Below are positions 9,060 to 17,665 of a DNA stretch of 47,845 bases, piece after piece. The DNA comes from Bacteroidales bacterium UBA1800 (GTDB taxonomy: Bacteria > Bacteroidota > Bacteroidia > Bacteroidales > VadinHA17), in contig DCFQ01000105.1 of the NCBI GenBank assembly GCA_002319915.1, positions 7,962-55,806 of the forward strand. The letters are read 5' to 3'. Each line of letters opens with the position of its first letter. Positions within the stretch are counted from its first letter, which is position 1. The position numbers and the translations under genes were made by a program. Under the pieces are notes generated by a model. It saw only the letters and a list, made by a program, of their open reading frames with translations, was not told the DNA's origin and did no database searches.

Positions 9060-10520
9060 ATGAACGCGTTTGACTATTTTTTCGAGAAGAGCTCCAGGCT
9101 TGAGAAGCCATTTCTTGCAGGCAAGGAATCGGTTACATTCACACAGCTGCATAAATCGTCCCTCAGCATAGCCAACTACCTTCAGTACGAAGTGGGACAA
9201 AAAAGGAACATCTTCCTTCTATCGGCAAATAACCTGTTCTTCCTTAAGATCTATTTTGCCATCCTCAAATCGGGCAATGTGTGCATACCCCTTGACCCTA
9301 ATATTGAGAAGGATAACTTCAGCTTCATTTCAGGATTGACAGACCCGGCCCTTATTTTCCTGACAAAGGATATCGAGAAAAGACTCGGGCTGAATTCGGA
9401 AAAGTGTGTAACCCCTGACAACCTTGATAAGCTTGAGCACAATGAATTTCCATTCTCCGATGAAAACGGGTTTGACAAGGAGAATTGTGCTGAGATAATA
9501 TTCACATCGGGATCGACCGGCATTCCGAAAGGTGTGATGATCTCTCACAAGAACCTCATTGCGAATACGGAATCGATAATTACATACCTGAAGCTTACAC
9601 AGGATGACCGGATCCTTGTTTTCCTGCCCTTCTATTACTGCTACGGACTCTCCCTTCTCCATACGCACCTGCGGGTGGGCGGATCGATAGTGTTCAATAA
9701 TTCCTTCATATTCCTCGGGACAGTGATCAACAATCTCCTCGAGTACAAGTGCACAGGGTTTGCTGGCGTGCCGAGCCATTTCCAGATACTGCTCAGGAAA
9801 TCTGACAGCTTCAGGAATACAAAGTTCCCGGATCTTAAATATGTGACGCAGGCAGGCGGAAAGCTCGCACCGATATTTATCGATGAGTTCCGCTCAAGCT
9901 TCCCGGAAGTGAAGTTCTTTGTGATGTACGGTCAGACGGAAGCAACTGCAAGGCTTTCGTACCTTCCCCCCGAACTGTATGAAGCGAAGAGGGGCTCGAT
10001 GGGGAAAGGCATACCCGGTGTAGAGCTGAAGGTGGTCGATGAGAACGGCGATCCGATAAAGCCGGGAGAAACAGGGGAAGTGATAGCCATGGGAGACAAT
10101 ATCATGATCGGGTATTTCGGTGATGAGGAGACGACCAGGGGGACCATCATTGACGGATGGCTCCATACGGGTGACCTAGGGACAGTAGATGACGATGGCT
10201 ACATCTTCCTGACTGCCAGGCAGAAAGAGATTATCAAAGTTGGTGGGAAGAGAGTGAGCCCCAAGGAAATTGAGGCGGTAATACTTGAACTCCCTGAGAT
10301 AGTCGATTGTACGGTCGACGGAGTGGAGGATGAGCTTCAGGGAGAAGCTTTAAGGGCAACAATAGTCTACAGGCCCGAAGTCGGAAAGGATTCTATCCTG
10401 GAAAAGGTCAGGCAGCAATGCGCCGATCACCTTGCCCTCTATAAAGTTCCAAAAATATTCGTATTAAAGGAGAACCTGGTGATCAGTGCTACCGGGAAAA
10501 AAATTAAAGGAAAGCTTTAA
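9060..10520 (+). CDS. AMP-forming acyl-CoA/acyl-ACP ligase (ANL superfamily)
   Basis: This 486-residue ligase activates a carboxylic acid as an acyl-adenylate and passes it to CoA or a carrier protein. Core motifs are IIFTSGSTGIPKGVMISH (A3, TSGSTG at 149-154), VMYGQTEATARLSYLP (A5), GWLHTGDLG (A7), TARQKEIIKVGGKRVSPKEIE (A8 hinge) and the C-terminal ATGKKIKGKL with the catalytic lysine (A10). It closely resembles ligases found with ACPs in extracellular polysaccharide loci, including those tied to exosortase. With the ACP at 5565 in the same operon direction, loading of that ACP is the simplest role. It lies one base upstream of the VOC gene, so the two are almost certainly co-expressed. The acid substrate is not predictable. 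Confidence 0.92.
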   Translation: MNAFDYFFEKSSRLEKPFLAGKESVTFTQLHKSSLSIANYLQYEVGQKRNIFLLSANNLFFLKIYFAILKSGNVCIPLDPNIEKDNFSFISGLTDPALIFLTKDIEKRLGLNSEKCVTPDNLDKLEHNEFPFSDENGFDKENCAEIIFTSGSTGIPKGVMISHKNLIANTESIITYLKLTQDDRILVFLPFYYCYGLSLLHTHLRVGGSIVFNNSFIFLGTVINNLLEYKCTGFAGVPSHFQILLRKSDSFRNTKFPDLKYVTQAGGKLAPIFIDEFRSSFPEVKFFVMYGQTEATARLSYLPPELYEAKRGSMGKGIPGVELKVVDENGDPIKPGETGEVIAMGDNIMIGYFGDEETTRGTIIDGWLHTGDLGTVDDDGYIFLTARQKEIIKVGGKRVSPKEIEAVILELPEIVDCTVDGVEDELQGEALRATIVYRPEVGKDSILEKVRQQCADHLALYKVPKIFVLKENLVISATGKKIKGKL

Positions 10521-10521
10521 A

Positions 10522-10935
10522 ATGACGATCGACCATATTTGCTTTGCGGTCAAGAATTTAGAGGAAGGGATTTCCTATTGGGAGCAGGTGTTCGGATATA
10601 GACAAATGACCGAAATAGTCGAGAACACCCTTCAGAAGGTAAAAGTTGTATTCCTGGAAAAGAGCGACAGCCTGCTGATAAAGCTTATCGAACCGAAGGA
10701 GGACAACCTCTCACTTGTCAACTTTGTCAACAGGGGAGGCGGGTTCCACCATGTCTGCTTTAAGTGCAGGGAAATAAATGAAGGTGTGGCCGAACTTAAG
10801 AAAAAGGGGCTGATCAGCCTTGTCTCACCTCAACCCGGCGAGGCGTTCAATAATCACGAAATAGCTTTTCTCCTCGGCAAATACGGTTTGAATATTGAGC
10901 TTATCGACACCAGCGAAAAAGCTGCCCTCCGCTAG
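10522..10935 (+). CDS. VOC-family protein, methylmalonyl-CoA epimerase-like
   Basis: I take the ATG at 10522 as the start. An in-frame start at 10486 exists but lies inside the ligase gene, and AAAGGAAAG just upstream of 10522 can serve as ribosome binding site. The 137-residue product has two beta-alpha-beta-beta-beta halves: MTIDHICFAV, then GGGFHHVCFK and YGLNIELID. The positions matching the cobalt/metal ligands of methylmalonyl-CoA epimerase are filled: His5, Gln38, His77, Glu126. This argues for epimerase-type proton exchange at the alpha carbon of a thioester rather than antibiotic resistance or dioxygenase chemistry. Next to an acyl ligase and with an ACP nearby, it may invert an acyl-thioester centre. 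Its stop overlaps the convergent acyltransferase stop. Confidence 0.88.
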   Translation: MTIDHICFAVKNLEEGISYWEQVFGYRQMTEIVENTLQKVKVVFLEKSDSLLIKLIEPKEDNLSLVNFVNRGGGFHHVCFKCREINEGVAELKKKGLISLVSPQPGEAFNNHEIAFLLGKYGLNIELIDTSEKAALR

Positions 10936-11465
10936 CTTATCCCGAAATGTTTCTTGATCATTCCGACTGATTCCGGGACCGACAGGTTGTTGGTCTTAAG
11001 GAACCCCGGATTCTGCCTGAACAACAGCTTCTGAATGCTCATGTTGGAAACCACCTTTGCTGGATTTCCGAATATTACCGAATTGTCGGGGAAATTTCCT
11101 CTCACCACACTGCCGGCGCCAATGATGCAGTTGTTCCCGATGGTTGTATTCAGTAAAATGATGCAGTTGATCCCGATAAAAACGTTGTTGCCGATCTTGA
11201 TCTTTCCAAAGACGCCCCCTCCCAGTTCCTCATCAAAGCACCAGGTCGACCCGTCGTGGGTAATGAACTCGGTCCCCGCCGCTATGGCAACATGATCACC
11301 GATCTCAATCAGGTAAGGCTCGGTTGAAAATGCAAAAGTGTTGACACGGCAATCCTTGCCGATCTTAACGCCCTGTGACCGCAGGTATTCAATACGCCTC
11401 GGCTCGCTTGACTTTTCGAGGATCTTTTTGTTCAGGTACTTGAAAACAGATGAAATAGCGCCCAT
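10932..11465 (-). CDS. Left-handed beta-helix acyltransferase (hexapeptide family)
   Basis: This 177-residue transferase is built of hexapeptide repeats: IGDHVAIAAGTEFITHDG, then KIGNNVFIGINCIILLNTTI and NNCIIGAGSVVRGNFPDN, ending FGNPAKVV. The His in FITHDG is the expected catalytic base of the WbbJ/MaT-like group, which transfers acetyl or longer acyl groups to sugar hydroxyls or amines. It is the last gene of the minus-strand operon and ends on the shared CTAG with the VOC gene. Because an acyl ligase and ACP are encoded just across the junction, the donor might be that activated acyl group instead of acetyl-CoA. This is inference. Confidence 0.9.
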   Translation of the reverse strand: MGAISSVFKYLNKKILEKSSEPRRIEYLRSQGVKIGKDCRVNTFAFSTEPYLIEIGDHVAIAAGTEFITHDGSTWCFDEELGGGVFGKIKIGNNVFIGINCIILLNTTIGNNCIIGAGSVVRGNFPDNSVIFGNPAKVVSNMSIQKLLFRQNPGFLKTNNLSVPESVGMIKKHFGIS

Positions 11466-11477
11466 TGTTATTATTAT

Positions 11478-12203
11478 TTATTCAATATTTCCTTCAATGA
11501 CATCGATTACAAATTTACTAAACTTCGGTGCTACACCGGCAGCAAATTGTTTGACAGGGTGAGAATTATTTTCACTAAAGGCATGCCTTTCAGGTAAATA
11601 GAGCTCTCCCTCAGTCTCATATTTATAGAAATCCCAGACAAAGATATTGTCTCCCTTCTCATCCCATTCATTCACTACCCAGTCATGGAATTCCAGGGTT
11701 CTCAGGGCTTCGTCCTCAGATATATGGCTTCTAACATGCACTGCCGGAGTCCAGACAATAAACTTCGTATTGCCGAATTCATGTATCTTTTTCTTCAATG
11801 CATCATACTGAAGCTTGTAATTCTCAAGGCGTTTCTGGTACGAATTGATGTCTGGAACCCCGGTATCCGGTAATATCTTGCTTACAGGGTAGCAATGCTT
11901 GAAAATTATCACATCATATTGCCTTGTAAGTATCTCAAGGGTGTCCTCCTTCAGGAACGGCTCATCTCCTGCATGCCTGACCCAGATATTGTAATAGTCG
12001 AAAGGATAATTGTTCCATCCGTACGGGAACTCTTTGGGAAAGAACCTCTCGGATATCTGGTAATCGGTCCGGTTCCGCGAGTTGTACGAACGGAAATATT
12101 TAAGCACATCACCTTTCCCGGTGATCTTGAATACATATTTGTTAGTTTTCCCCATCCATACGTTCCACCCGGTACTATGGTGCAGGAAAATTATCTTTTT
12201 CAT
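11478..12203 (-). CDS. SGNH-hydrolase-like protein, putative carbohydrate esterase
   Basis: The 241-residue protein opens IIFLHHSTGWNVWMG, where HHS(T/V)G is the block I serine context of a branch of SGNH hydrolases. It ends with FSENNSHPVKQFA, which supplies the C-terminal catalytic histidine (block V). YDVIIFKHCYP and TKFIVWTPAVHVRSH fit the central strands. There is no signal peptide, so it should act in the cytoplasm, perhaps removing or transferring acetyl groups on a lipid-linked sugar. The match is motif-level only; the classical GDS is replaced by HHS. It lies 12 bases upstream of the acyltransferase gene in the same operon, and the pair may set O-acylation. Confidence 0.6.
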   Translation of the reverse strand: MKKIIFLHHSTGWNVWMGKTNKYVFKITGKGDVLKYFRSYNSRNRTDYQISERFFPKEFPYGWNNYPFDYYNIWVRHAGDEPFLKEDTLEILTRQYDVIIFKHCYPVSKILPDTGVPDINSYQKRLENYKLQYDALKKKIHEFGNTKFIVWTPAVHVRSHISEDEALRTLEFHDWVVNEWDEKGDNIFVWDFYKYETEGELYLPERHAFSENNSHPVKQFAAGVAPKFSKFVIDVIEGNIE

Positions 12204-12262
12204 TCAGATTCCTGGTTTGCTTTTTATAATTCCTTTACTGGGCCCATTTGGGCGAATTGCTG

Positions 12263-13582
12263 TCAGTGTTTTGCAGCGCCTGAACTCCCGGGCTCTGTTA
12301 AAGCCGTATAGTCTTTGGCCATGGTTTCCGCCATCACGTCCCAGCTTATCTGTTCGGATCTTATCAATGCGCCTTCTTTCAGGGACCTGAGGTGATTTTT
12401 GTCGGAGACAAGACGTGATATTGCCTTGTTAAATCCCGATATGCTTCCGGCTGGTGATTCGAGGGGAACTTTTATCCCGCAAGTTTCGTTGACCGCTATG
12501 CTCATCCCGAAGGCATCGTGGCATATTACCGGAAGCCCCATGGAAAGAGCCTCAGGTATTACGCTCGATGTAGCTTCCTGGATGCTTGTATGCACAAGAA
12601 AATCAGCATTGTCCATCAGCTGAAAAACCTCTCTGTGATTTACACTGCCGACGAGCTTTACATTAGGGATACCCAGCTTGCGGATCTCACCGGCCACTTT
12701 TTCTTCAAGGGGACCGGTACCTATAATAATGAAATCACAGTTATTGGTTATGAACTCGTCATTTTTTATAGCCTTTAGGAGGATCGACGGCGCTTTGAAA
12801 TCGTCGAGCCTGCCGCACCATATACCGGTCAGCTTCTGTTCACGCCTTTCATCAGGGCCCTTCTTCCCGGATCTGTGACTGGTGCCGACATCAAGCATTA
12901 TTTTAATTTCCGCACGGGACCTTCTCCTGAACCTCCTTAAGTCCTCACCCGAGAAAGTATAGATGACAGATGCCCGTTTCATGGCTTTCCCGATCCTTGA
13001 CCCGAGCTCGTACTGTAGAAGGTTCGAAGTTCTTCGTATTATTGACATTAGGATCGACTTCCCCGACAGCAGGCTGTTGTATCTCATGGGAAAGGATGAT
13101 GTTCCTCCGGTCGGGCCCCACACAAAGGGAAGATCTGTCTGCCAGAGGTATCCCGGTTCGCGGAACGTGATCTGTGTAAGCTGATGGACCACATCGAACT
13201 TCTCGGTCGCATGCATCCTTAAGGCTGCCCTGAGAACCTCCTTCTGCCAGAATTTGTATCCCAAATAGTAAAGGACCGGTAATCCAACGGGGCTCAGCTT
13301 GCTGAAAAGGTAATTGACCCTGCTGATCGTCCTGGTGATCTTCGGGTCATCGATATTGATAAATTCAATCCCGCTTATCCGGGGAGAAACCTTAAAATAT
13401 TCATTCACAGCATCCACATAGCTTGTAGGCCTGAACTGGCTTCCGCTGGCAAAGAACACGAACACATCATGGTATTTCGAAAGTCGTGTCACGATATTCC
13501 AGCCAACGGCGCTTTCAGACCCTTTCACGGGGGATAGCTCATGGGCGACGACCAGGATTTTCAATCTTTTGCTCACTGTCAT
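12263..13582 (-). CDS. Glycosyltransferase family 4 (GT-B fold)
   Basis: This 439-residue cytoplasmic or membrane-associated glycosyltransferase has an N-terminal Rossmann half beginning KILVVAHELSPVKGSESAVGWNI. Its C-terminal nucleotide-sugar half carries GIWCGRLDDFKAPSILLKAI, NVKLVGSVNHREVFQLM and the E(X7)E element EATSSVIPEALSMGLPVI. The GSE motif near the N-terminus is typical of GT4 enzymes of polysaccharide clusters. A basic, hydrophobic patch in the middle could hold it to the membrane, where lipid-linked oligosaccharide is built. Donor and linkage cannot be predicted. It lies 14 bases downstream of another GT4 gene. Confidence 0.92.
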   Translation of the reverse strand: MTVSKRLKILVVAHELSPVKGSESAVGWNIVTRLSKYHDVFVFFASGSQFRPTSYVDAVNEYFKVSPRISGIEFINIDDPKITRTISRVNYLFSKLSPVGLPVLYYLGYKFWQKEVLRAALRMHATEKFDVVHQLTQITFREPGYLWQTDLPFVWGPTGGTSSFPMRYNSLLSGKSILMSIIRRTSNLLQYELGSRIGKAMKRASVIYTFSGEDLRRFRRRSRAEIKIMLDVGTSHRSGKKGPDERREQKLTGIWCGRLDDFKAPSILLKAIKNDEFITNNCDFIIIGTGPLEEKVAGEIRKLGIPNVKLVGSVNHREVFQLMDNADFLVHTSIQEATSSVIPEALSMGLPVICHDAFGMSIAVNETCGIKVPLESPAGSISGFNKAISRLVSDKNHLRSLKEGALIRSEQISWDVMAETMAKDYTALTEPGSSGAAKH

Positions 13583-13596
13583 GCAGCCCTTTCCGA

Positions 13597-14721
13597 TCAG
13601 TAGTTCCTGAAAATTTCCTGATGATCCGCAGCAACCTTGTCCCAGCTGAACAGCTCCGTTGCCCTTTCCTTTGCACGGCGTGCATTTTCATTCAGTGTCC
13701 CTGTCTCTTTCAGGGAGGTCTCGATCGCATTCCTGAGGGATTCCGTGTTGCCTTTCCCGAAAAGCAGTGCCGTATCGGAAACCGCGAAAATATTCTCCTT
13801 TATATCGCTGCAGATAATGGGAGTCCCGATCCCCATGACATTAAGGATCACGGGTGAGAGGCCTTCCACATCCGAGGGCTGGATATAGCAGTAGGCATTT
13901 TTCATAAGCCTCAGGGTATCATCCCCGTATACATAACCGAGCGACATGATCCTGCTGTCTTTTGTCGAGAGCAGCTTCTTTTCATAATCAGATGGATTGG
14001 GTGATCCCCCTACCAGAACAAGCTTCTTCTCGGTATTGACTCTTTCAAAAGCGGGAATAAGGTAATGCAGTCCCTTGTCGGGGATAAACCTGCCGACGAA
14101 AAGGAAAAAGCCCTTTTTCGTTATACCGAATTTTTTGAAAACTTCATCATTGTCTTCAAACTCCGAAACGTCGCTCCCGAACGGGATGAATAAATACTTT
14201 CGCCTGAATTTGCCTTCAAAAAGCGCCTTTGCATAAACATTGTCAAAGATCACCTGGTTGGGCAGATAGGCTGTAAGGAATGATGAAGCCCTGAGGAACA
14301 ATTTGCCGTACCATGGCCATTTTTCCCTGTTCCAGTCAACCCCGTCCTGGCTTATGAATACTTTTTTGCCTGCAAGCCGCAGAAAGAGAGCCCAGATGCT
14401 GTTGCCTCCATTCTGAATGTGAACGATTTTGCCGGTATTCCTGAAAATTATGTGAAAGGTCGATCTGCAGGAATGATAAAGGGTATCGAGCCCCTTATGC
14501 CTGAATGTTTTGAAATTGATGATCCTCACACCCTTGTATTCGGTGCAAAGCGGTTCCTGCCCCGGGTAGAGCCTGTTGTAACCCGTTACGGTGTGGCCAA
14601 GCTTCACCAGGCGGGGGAAGAGCTCGATTGCGAACTTATCGGCACCGGCACATCCTTCCCGCAGCGGGATTGACCTGAACCCGAAAGCGGCTATCCTTAA
14701 TTTATCCTTCTCTTTACTCAT
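13597..14721 (-). CDS. Glycosyltransferase family 4 with DUF1972-like N-terminal half
   Basis: This 374-residue protein opens LRIAAFGFRSIPLREGCAGA, the 'GxRgiPl..GGaE' type start seen in DUF1972-containing rhamnosyl/glucosyl-transferases, with VFISQDGVDWNREKW matching their conserved DG..W.R.KW. The C-terminal half has FFLFVGRFIPDKGLHYLIPAF and DVEGLSPVILNVMGIGTPII. The second Glu of the E(X7)E element is Asn here, a variation seen in some active GT4 branches. It should add one sugar of the repeat unit. Donor unknown. Confidence 0.92.
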   Translation of the reverse strand: MSKEKDKLRIAAFGFRSIPLREGCAGADKFAIELFPRLVKLGHTVTGYNRLYPGQEPLCTEYKGVRIINFKTFRHKGLDTLYHSCRSTFHIIFRNTGKIVHIQNGGNSIWALFLRLAGKKVFISQDGVDWNREKWPWYGKLFLRASSFLTAYLPNQVIFDNVYAKALFEGKFRRKYLFIPFGSDVSEFEDNDEVFKKFGITKKGFFLFVGRFIPDKGLHYLIPAFERVNTEKKLVLVGGSPNPSDYEKKLLSTKDSRIMSLGYVYGDDTLRLMKNAYCYIQPSDVEGLSPVILNVMGIGTPIICSDIKENIFAVSDTALLFGKGNTESLRNAIETSLKETGTLNENARRAKERATELFSWDKVAADHQEIFRNY

Positions 14722-14789
14722 AAAAATTCACCCAATCTCTTTATATGCAGATTGCCACATCAGTGAAACATAAATGCGATGAATTCCGG

Positions 14790-15692
14790 TTATGACAGGT
14801 AACCCTGGTAATATTCTTTTACGTACTCCCTAAGGGCTATTCTCCAATCGCGCATTATGTTCAGGTTCCTGATCTCCAGCTTCCTGTTAACCAGCCGTTC
14901 GCAAGGGGGCCTCTCGGCAAAATAAATATCCTTGAAGTAATCGGAGCCGACAGGTGTCAGCTTCACGCTCTCCTTCAGGCCAAGGATCGAAAGGAGCTCC
15001 TGTGCCACCTCCAGCCTGCTTGTCTGACCTCCGCAAACCATATTGTACAATCCCCAATACTCTTTGTTGATCAATAATTTGACATTCTTTGCGAAATCAT
15101 GGGTAAAAGTCGGCGTCCCGTCCTTGTCGTCCACGATGAAAAGTTCCTTTTTGCCGTCCTTGAGCTGCTTCATCAGCTTCTGGATGAACTTCTTGTCCTT
15201 CTTCGGCCCTGCTCCCATCATCCAACCGGCCCTGCATACGAGAAATCTCCTGGCGTTTTCCACCACAAACCTTTCTCCCATATATTTTGAACGGGCGTAG
15301 ACACCCAGCGGGTTGGGCTGGTCCCAGTCGTCATACAGTTCCTTCTTGCCGTCAAAGATCCCTGCCGTGCATATGTAAAGGAGCGGGATGTCCAGGGTAT
15401 TTGCCAGATATACAGCGTTCTCAACAGCGAGGGTATTCGTATTGTATGTCTCATCTGCATTCTTTTCACAGAATTCGAGATCGGTATATGCCCCAAGGTG
15501 GAAGAGGTAATCCGGCCCGAAATCGAACACGTCCTTTTTGTAGGCTTCGAAATCCCTGAAATCCAGGAAGTCCAGCCATGGTTCATTGACATCCTTGTCG
15601 GTGCATTTGATGATGTAATCATCCTTGAACTGAACGTGAAATGCTTCACCAAGCATACCACCGCAACCGGCAATGTAAATTTTCTTTTTCAT
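14790..15692 (-). CDS. NAD(P)-dependent sugar reductase/epimerase, RmlD-like
   Basis: The 300-residue short-chain dehydrogenase fold begins KKIYIAGCGGMLG, the GxxGxxG cofactor site of RmlD-type dTDP-4-dehydrorhamnose reductases. It continues with YLFHLGAYTDLEFCE, the STAGIFDG-like CTAGIFDG and the catalytic YARSK (YxxxK), then GGQTSRLEVAQEL. RmlD converts dTDP-4-keto-L-rhamnose to dTDP-L-rhamnose. Here the absence of rmlA, rmlB and rmlC in the window means the substrate is uncertain; another 4-keto-sugar is possible. It sits within a run of glycosyltransferases on the minus strand, 68 bases from the next gene. Confidence 0.85.
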   Translation of the reverse strand: MKKKIYIAGCGGMLGEAFHVQFKDDYIIKCTDKDVNEPWLDFLDFRDFEAYKKDVFDFGPDYLFHLGAYTDLEFCEKNADETYNTNTLAVENAVYLANTLDIPLLYICTAGIFDGKKELYDDWDQPNPLGVYARSKYMGERFVVENARRFLVCRAGWMMGAGPKKDKKFIQKLMKQLKDGKKELFIVDDKDGTPTFTHDFAKNVKLLINKEYWGLYNMVCGGQTSRLEVAQELLSILGLKESVKLTPVGSDYFKDIYFAERPPCERLVNRKLEIRNLNIMRDWRIALREYVKEYYQGYLS

Positions 15693-15714
15693 AAAAACTG
15701 TAAGATTTATTGTT

Positions 15715-16419
15715 TCATTTTCTCTCCTTAATAACCTTTGCAGGAATGCCGCCTACTATCGAAAAAGGCGGTACGTCCCTGTTCACAACGCTGCCGGCTG
15801 CGATAATGCTGTTCCTGCCGATTGTGACCCCATCGAGGATGACCGATCGTGAGCCTACCCATACTCCCTCCTCCACTTTCACCCCTTTGCGGGTTTCACC
15901 CTGCACCACGACAGGAAGTTCAGGATCGTCGAATTTGTGGTTCTCTGAAAACAGGTACACGCCCGGGCCGAATATTGTGTCATTTCCGATCGAGACCCTT
16001 CCTCTCACCTGGATGAAGCAATTCTGAGCTATACCGACATTGTTGCCGATCGTCAATCCGATCCCGAGATCCCGTATTACTCCTGTGCATTCAATAATGG
16101 TGTTTTTCTGGATCGAGACATTATTGCCAATCGTGACTCCTTCCCTCGAGAGGGCGTTGATCTCGACATAATCACCAAGAGTTAACGTCTTCCCGGCCCG
16201 GATCTTATTCCGGTACTTTAATTTTGTATGTTTCCCGAGGAAGATCAGACCGACCGATGATCCCAAAAATGGCTTGATCAGTAATCCCCTGGCTACCGAG
16301 CAGAACTTAAGCCAGGTGAAGGAGATCAGATCATGATTGCTCAGATTGCTGTCGAGCTGATAGCCTGATTTCCCCAGCTTTGCAATGATCCTGTTAAGAA
16401 ATCTTCTTATCCACGACAT
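15715..16419 (-). CDS. Left-handed beta-helix acetyltransferase (WcaF/WbbJ-like)
   Basis: The 234-residue protein has a variable N-terminal arm, then hexapeptide repeats from about residue 80: GDYVEINALSREGVTIGNNV, SIQKNTIIECTGVI, LTIGNNVGIAQNCFIQVRG. FSENHKFDD supplies the likely catalytic histidine loop, and VWVGSRSVILDGVTIGRNSI and GGIPAKVIKERK complete the barrel. This family acetylates sugar hydroxyls of exopolysaccharide units using acetyl-CoA. Its start overlaps the end of the upstream GT4 gene by 26 bases, so translation is probably coupled. Confidence 0.92.
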   Translation of the reverse strand: MSWIRRFLNRIIAKLGKSGYQLDSNLSNHDLISFTWLKFCSVARGLLIKPFLGSSVGLIFLGKHTKLKYRNKIRAGKTLTLGDYVEINALSREGVTIGNNVSIQKNTIIECTGVIRDLGIGLTIGNNVGIAQNCFIQVRGRVSIGNDTIFGPGVYLFSENHKFDDPELPVVVQGETRKGVKVEEGVWVGSRSVILDGVTIGRNSIIAAGSVVNRDVPPFSIVGGIPAKVIKERK

Positions 16420-17623
16420 TGTTAAATACCTCCATCAATTTTTTATAATGATTATCCACACTGAAATGCTCCTGTGCAAAATCATACGCCTTTTCCGAGA
16501 ATTCGATGTATCCGGCCTCAGGAATGCTGGCTGCCGATCTCACCGCGCTCCCGAGAGATTCAGGGCTGCCCGAACGGAACAGGAATCCGTTCCTGTTGTT
16601 CTCAATCAGCTCCGGAATGCCTGCAATATCAGCGCCTATCACCGGTTTCCCGTAATTATAGGCTTCTATTATGGATAACGGATTGTTTTCATAGCACTCG
16701 GAAGGCATTATCACAAAAAATGCATTCCGGATGAGTTCCTCAAGCTCCAAGCCGGTCTTGAATCCAACATAATCGATATTGCTGTTCTTCCTGGCGGAGC
16801 TTTGAACAATCTCAAGCATAGGTCCGCCCCCGGCAATCTTAAGTTTCTGATCCTTAATCTTTTCAAAGGTCGAAATAAGGGTCCCAAGGCCCTTTTCCTT
16901 GGAAAGCCTTCCGAAATAAAGGAAGTAGTCACCTTTCACAAAATCTTTTTTCGCTTCCTCATTTGTAAAATTATAGAGCTGGGTAAATTTCCCCCGGAAC
17001 CTGTCATTGAATTCCAGGTGCTTGTTCTTGCTAAACTTGCTGACAAAAATATAGTGGTCGATATACCTTAGCGGACTCTCAAAGTATTTCCAGAAATAGG
17101 CTTCAGCAGTGACCATTATACTCTGGAGGAGATTCCCGTCCTTGCACCTGTTCCTTGTGCAGTGGAAATAGCGCTTGTCGCTGCAAAGCTCGCAAACCTG
17201 CCCATGTCTGTTGATCAGGGTGTTGACCGGGCAAATCAGCCTGTAGTCATGGACTGTATGCACAATGGGAATTCCGTGTTTCTTAAGCACTTTAAGTATC
17301 GATACCGAGAGTACGGCATAAAACAGGTGAACATGGGCAACATCCGGCCTGTGGTCAGTAAGCAGCTGATCGAGCTTCCGTGCTGCCTCCCTGTTGTAAA
17401 TGTATGCGGGGATGTTGGTTATCTTTTTTAAAAGGGACAGATTCCTGAAACCGCTTATCGATGTGAAGTACTTCTCAAATTCGGTTGGCAGATTCCTGGG
17501 ATCGGCAGAACTGAAAAAACTGACCTCATGCCCCCGTTCCCTGAGTAACCTGGCAGTATTGAAATAGACCGTTTCAGAGCCTCCTCTCCGGAAGTGGCAT
17601 GCGTTTATGAGCAATACTTTCAT
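16394..17623 (-). CDS. Glycosyltransferase family 4
   Basis: This 409-residue GT-B enzyme begins KVLLINACHFRRGGSETVYF, which carries the GGSE acceptor-side motif. A cysteine-rich insert (about residues 130-160, CPVNTLINRHGQVCELCSDK then CTRNRC) is a feature of a GT4 subgroup in which it may bind zinc. The C-terminal half has YFLYFGRLSKEKGLGTLI and ECYENNPLSIIEAYNYGKPVIG with an intact E(X7)E. It adds a sugar to the lipid-linked repeat unit; donor unknown. It is transcribed before the LbH acetyltransferase and overlaps it. Confidence 0.93.
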   Translation of the reverse strand: MKVLLINACHFRRGGSETVYFNTARLLRERGHEVSFFSSADPRNLPTEFEKYFTSISGFRNLSLLKKITNIPAYIYNREAARKLDQLLTDHRPDVAHVHLFYAVLSVSILKVLKKHGIPIVHTVHDYRLICPVNTLINRHGQVCELCSDKRYFHCTRNRCKDGNLLQSIMVTAEAYFWKYFESPLRYIDHYIFVSKFSKNKHLEFNDRFRGKFTQLYNFTNEEAKKDFVKGDYFLYFGRLSKEKGLGTLISTFEKIKDQKLKIAGGGPMLEIVQSSARKNSNIDYVGFKTGLELEELIRNAFFVIMPSECYENNPLSIIEAYNYGKPVIGADIAGIPELIENNRNGFLFRSGSPESLGSAVRSAASIPEAGYIEFSEKAYDFAQEHFSVDNHYKKLMEVFNNVVDKKIS

Positions 17624-17665
17624 TTTCGTTCTGTCAATTGGATACTGGTAATTCCTTATTCTCCG

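Noticed and set aside
10486..10521. Upstream start for the VOC gene at 10486
   Set aside because: It would add 12 residues read within the ligase gene; the ATG at 10522 has a ribosome binding site and begins the conserved TIDHICFAV.
13597..14721. Asn in place of the second Glu of E(X7)E as a sign of an inactive glycosyltransferase
   Set aside because: The same change occurs in the GT4 at 28371 and in known GT4 branches, so loss of activity cannot be concluded.
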